The notes beneath the pieces were generated by a model. The model worked only from the letters and a program-made list of their open reading frames with translations. It searched no databases and was not told the DNA's origin. Positions 5,463 through 5,672 of a stretch of DNA of 5,672 nucleotides are shown here, piece by piece. The DNA is from JAAYLU01 sp964458805 (lineage in GTDB: Bacteria > Synergistota > Synergistia > Synergistales > Aminobacteriaceae): contig CAYWKH010000127.1 of assembly GCA_964458805.1 (NCBI GenBank), positions 1-5,672 on the forward strand. The letters are read 5' to 3'. How positions within the stretch are numbered: position 1 is the stretch's first letter; each line of letters starts with the position of its first letter. A program made the position numbers and the translations under genes.

Positions 5463-5672
5463 CTATTCTATGTATCCGCGATCCTTCATGAACTGCTTGA
5501 TGATCTGGATGGCCTCGGCCACCCTCGGGTCCTTGGAGCCAATTTCCTGCTCGATCTTGTCGAGGTAGGGGAGGGAGAATTCGTTGGTTATCCTGTCGAT
5601 GTCCGCCTGCCCCCACTCTATGTAGGTCGTGCCCCACTCCTTGAAGGACTTCTCGAACATCTCCTTCTCCTG
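5463..5672 (-). CDS. C-terminus of a probable TRAP-type (DctP-like) solute-binding protein (partial)
   Basis: The last 69 codons of a gene that enters from the right edge; the frame is open to the border, so the Met at 5660 is internal and not a start. The visible part is hydrophilic, rich in Glu, Lys and Ile, and predicted helical. It contains SLPYLDKIEQEIGSKDPRVA and ends KQFMKDRGYIE. This style of ending, with a helix, a Pro-Tyr/Trp-Leu-Asp turn and a final DPR...A..I...M...GY helix, resembles the C-terminal helices of periplasmic DctP-family binding proteins of TRAP transporters. The defining ligand-binding arginine and the signal peptide would lie outside the window, so the call is tentative. 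It is convergent with the 5-oxoprolinase operon and shares its terminator. Confidence 0.5.
   Translation of the reverse strand, partial: QEKEMFEKSFKEWGTTYIEWGQADIDRITNEFSLPYLDKIEQEIGSKDPRVAEAIQIIKQFMKDRGYIE

Noticed and set aside
5660..5672. Start codon of the right-edge gene at 5660, with GGAGAAGGAG just upstream
   Set aside because: The purine run looks like a ribosome site, but the frame stays open to the edge and a 65-residue protein with this helical C-terminal character fits better as the tail of a longer gene. A short stand-alone gene is not fully excluded.

Overview
The window comes from a GC-rich bacterium. It uses many AGG (Arg) and ATA (Ile) codons, has compact stop/start-overlapping genes with strong Shine-Dalgarno sites, and combines a molybdenum-hydroxylase gene, a probable TRAP-type binding protein and a 5-oxoproline operon. 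This would suit an anaerobic, amino-acid-fermenting lineage; Synergistota or a high-GC Firmicutes relative is my guess. The taxonomy is inference, as there is no rRNA or marker gene here.

Left edge (1-580, minus strand). The first 47 codons of a molybdenum hydroxylase / aldehyde oxidoreductase [2Fe-2S] domain run off the left edge. Its start at 142 is preceded by a leader of about 400 nt. That leader holds a good sigma70-type promoter (552-580), a structured element at 405-502 that I read as a molybdenum cofactor (Moco) riboswitch aptamer, a short terminator-like hairpin overlapping the aptamer (400-426), a further hairpin (356-388), and a strong intrinsic terminator (305-341). It looks like a cofactor-sensing attenuator in front of a cofactor-using enzyme.

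Centre (685-5405, plus strand). One tight operon contains an NRAMP-fold transporter (YcsG type), pxpB, pxpC, pxpA and a YcsI/DUF1445 protein. After the 42-bp gap behind the transporter gene, each remaining junction is a stop/start overlap of about four bases. PxpABC form the ATP-dependent prokaryotic 5-oxoprolinase that opens pyroglutamate to glutamate. The transporter is a plausible importer, and the YcsI protein belongs to a family linked to D-glutamate/5-oxoproline chemistry. The same five families lie together in the Bacillus subtilis ycsFGI-kipIA region in a different order. Upstream are a TATAAT box with a poor -35, a hairpin and a perfect 14-bp palindrome that may be an operator.

Right edge (5426-5672). 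A perfect 14-bp bidirectional terminator separates the operon from a convergent minus-strand gene. Only its last 69 codons are in the window; it is probably a TRAP-type (DctP-like) solute-binding protein.

The most interesting points are the riboswitch leader and the NRAMP-fold protein. The latter has lost the metal-coordinating DPGN and Met-Pro-His motifs and sits in an operon whose substrate is 5-oxoproline.
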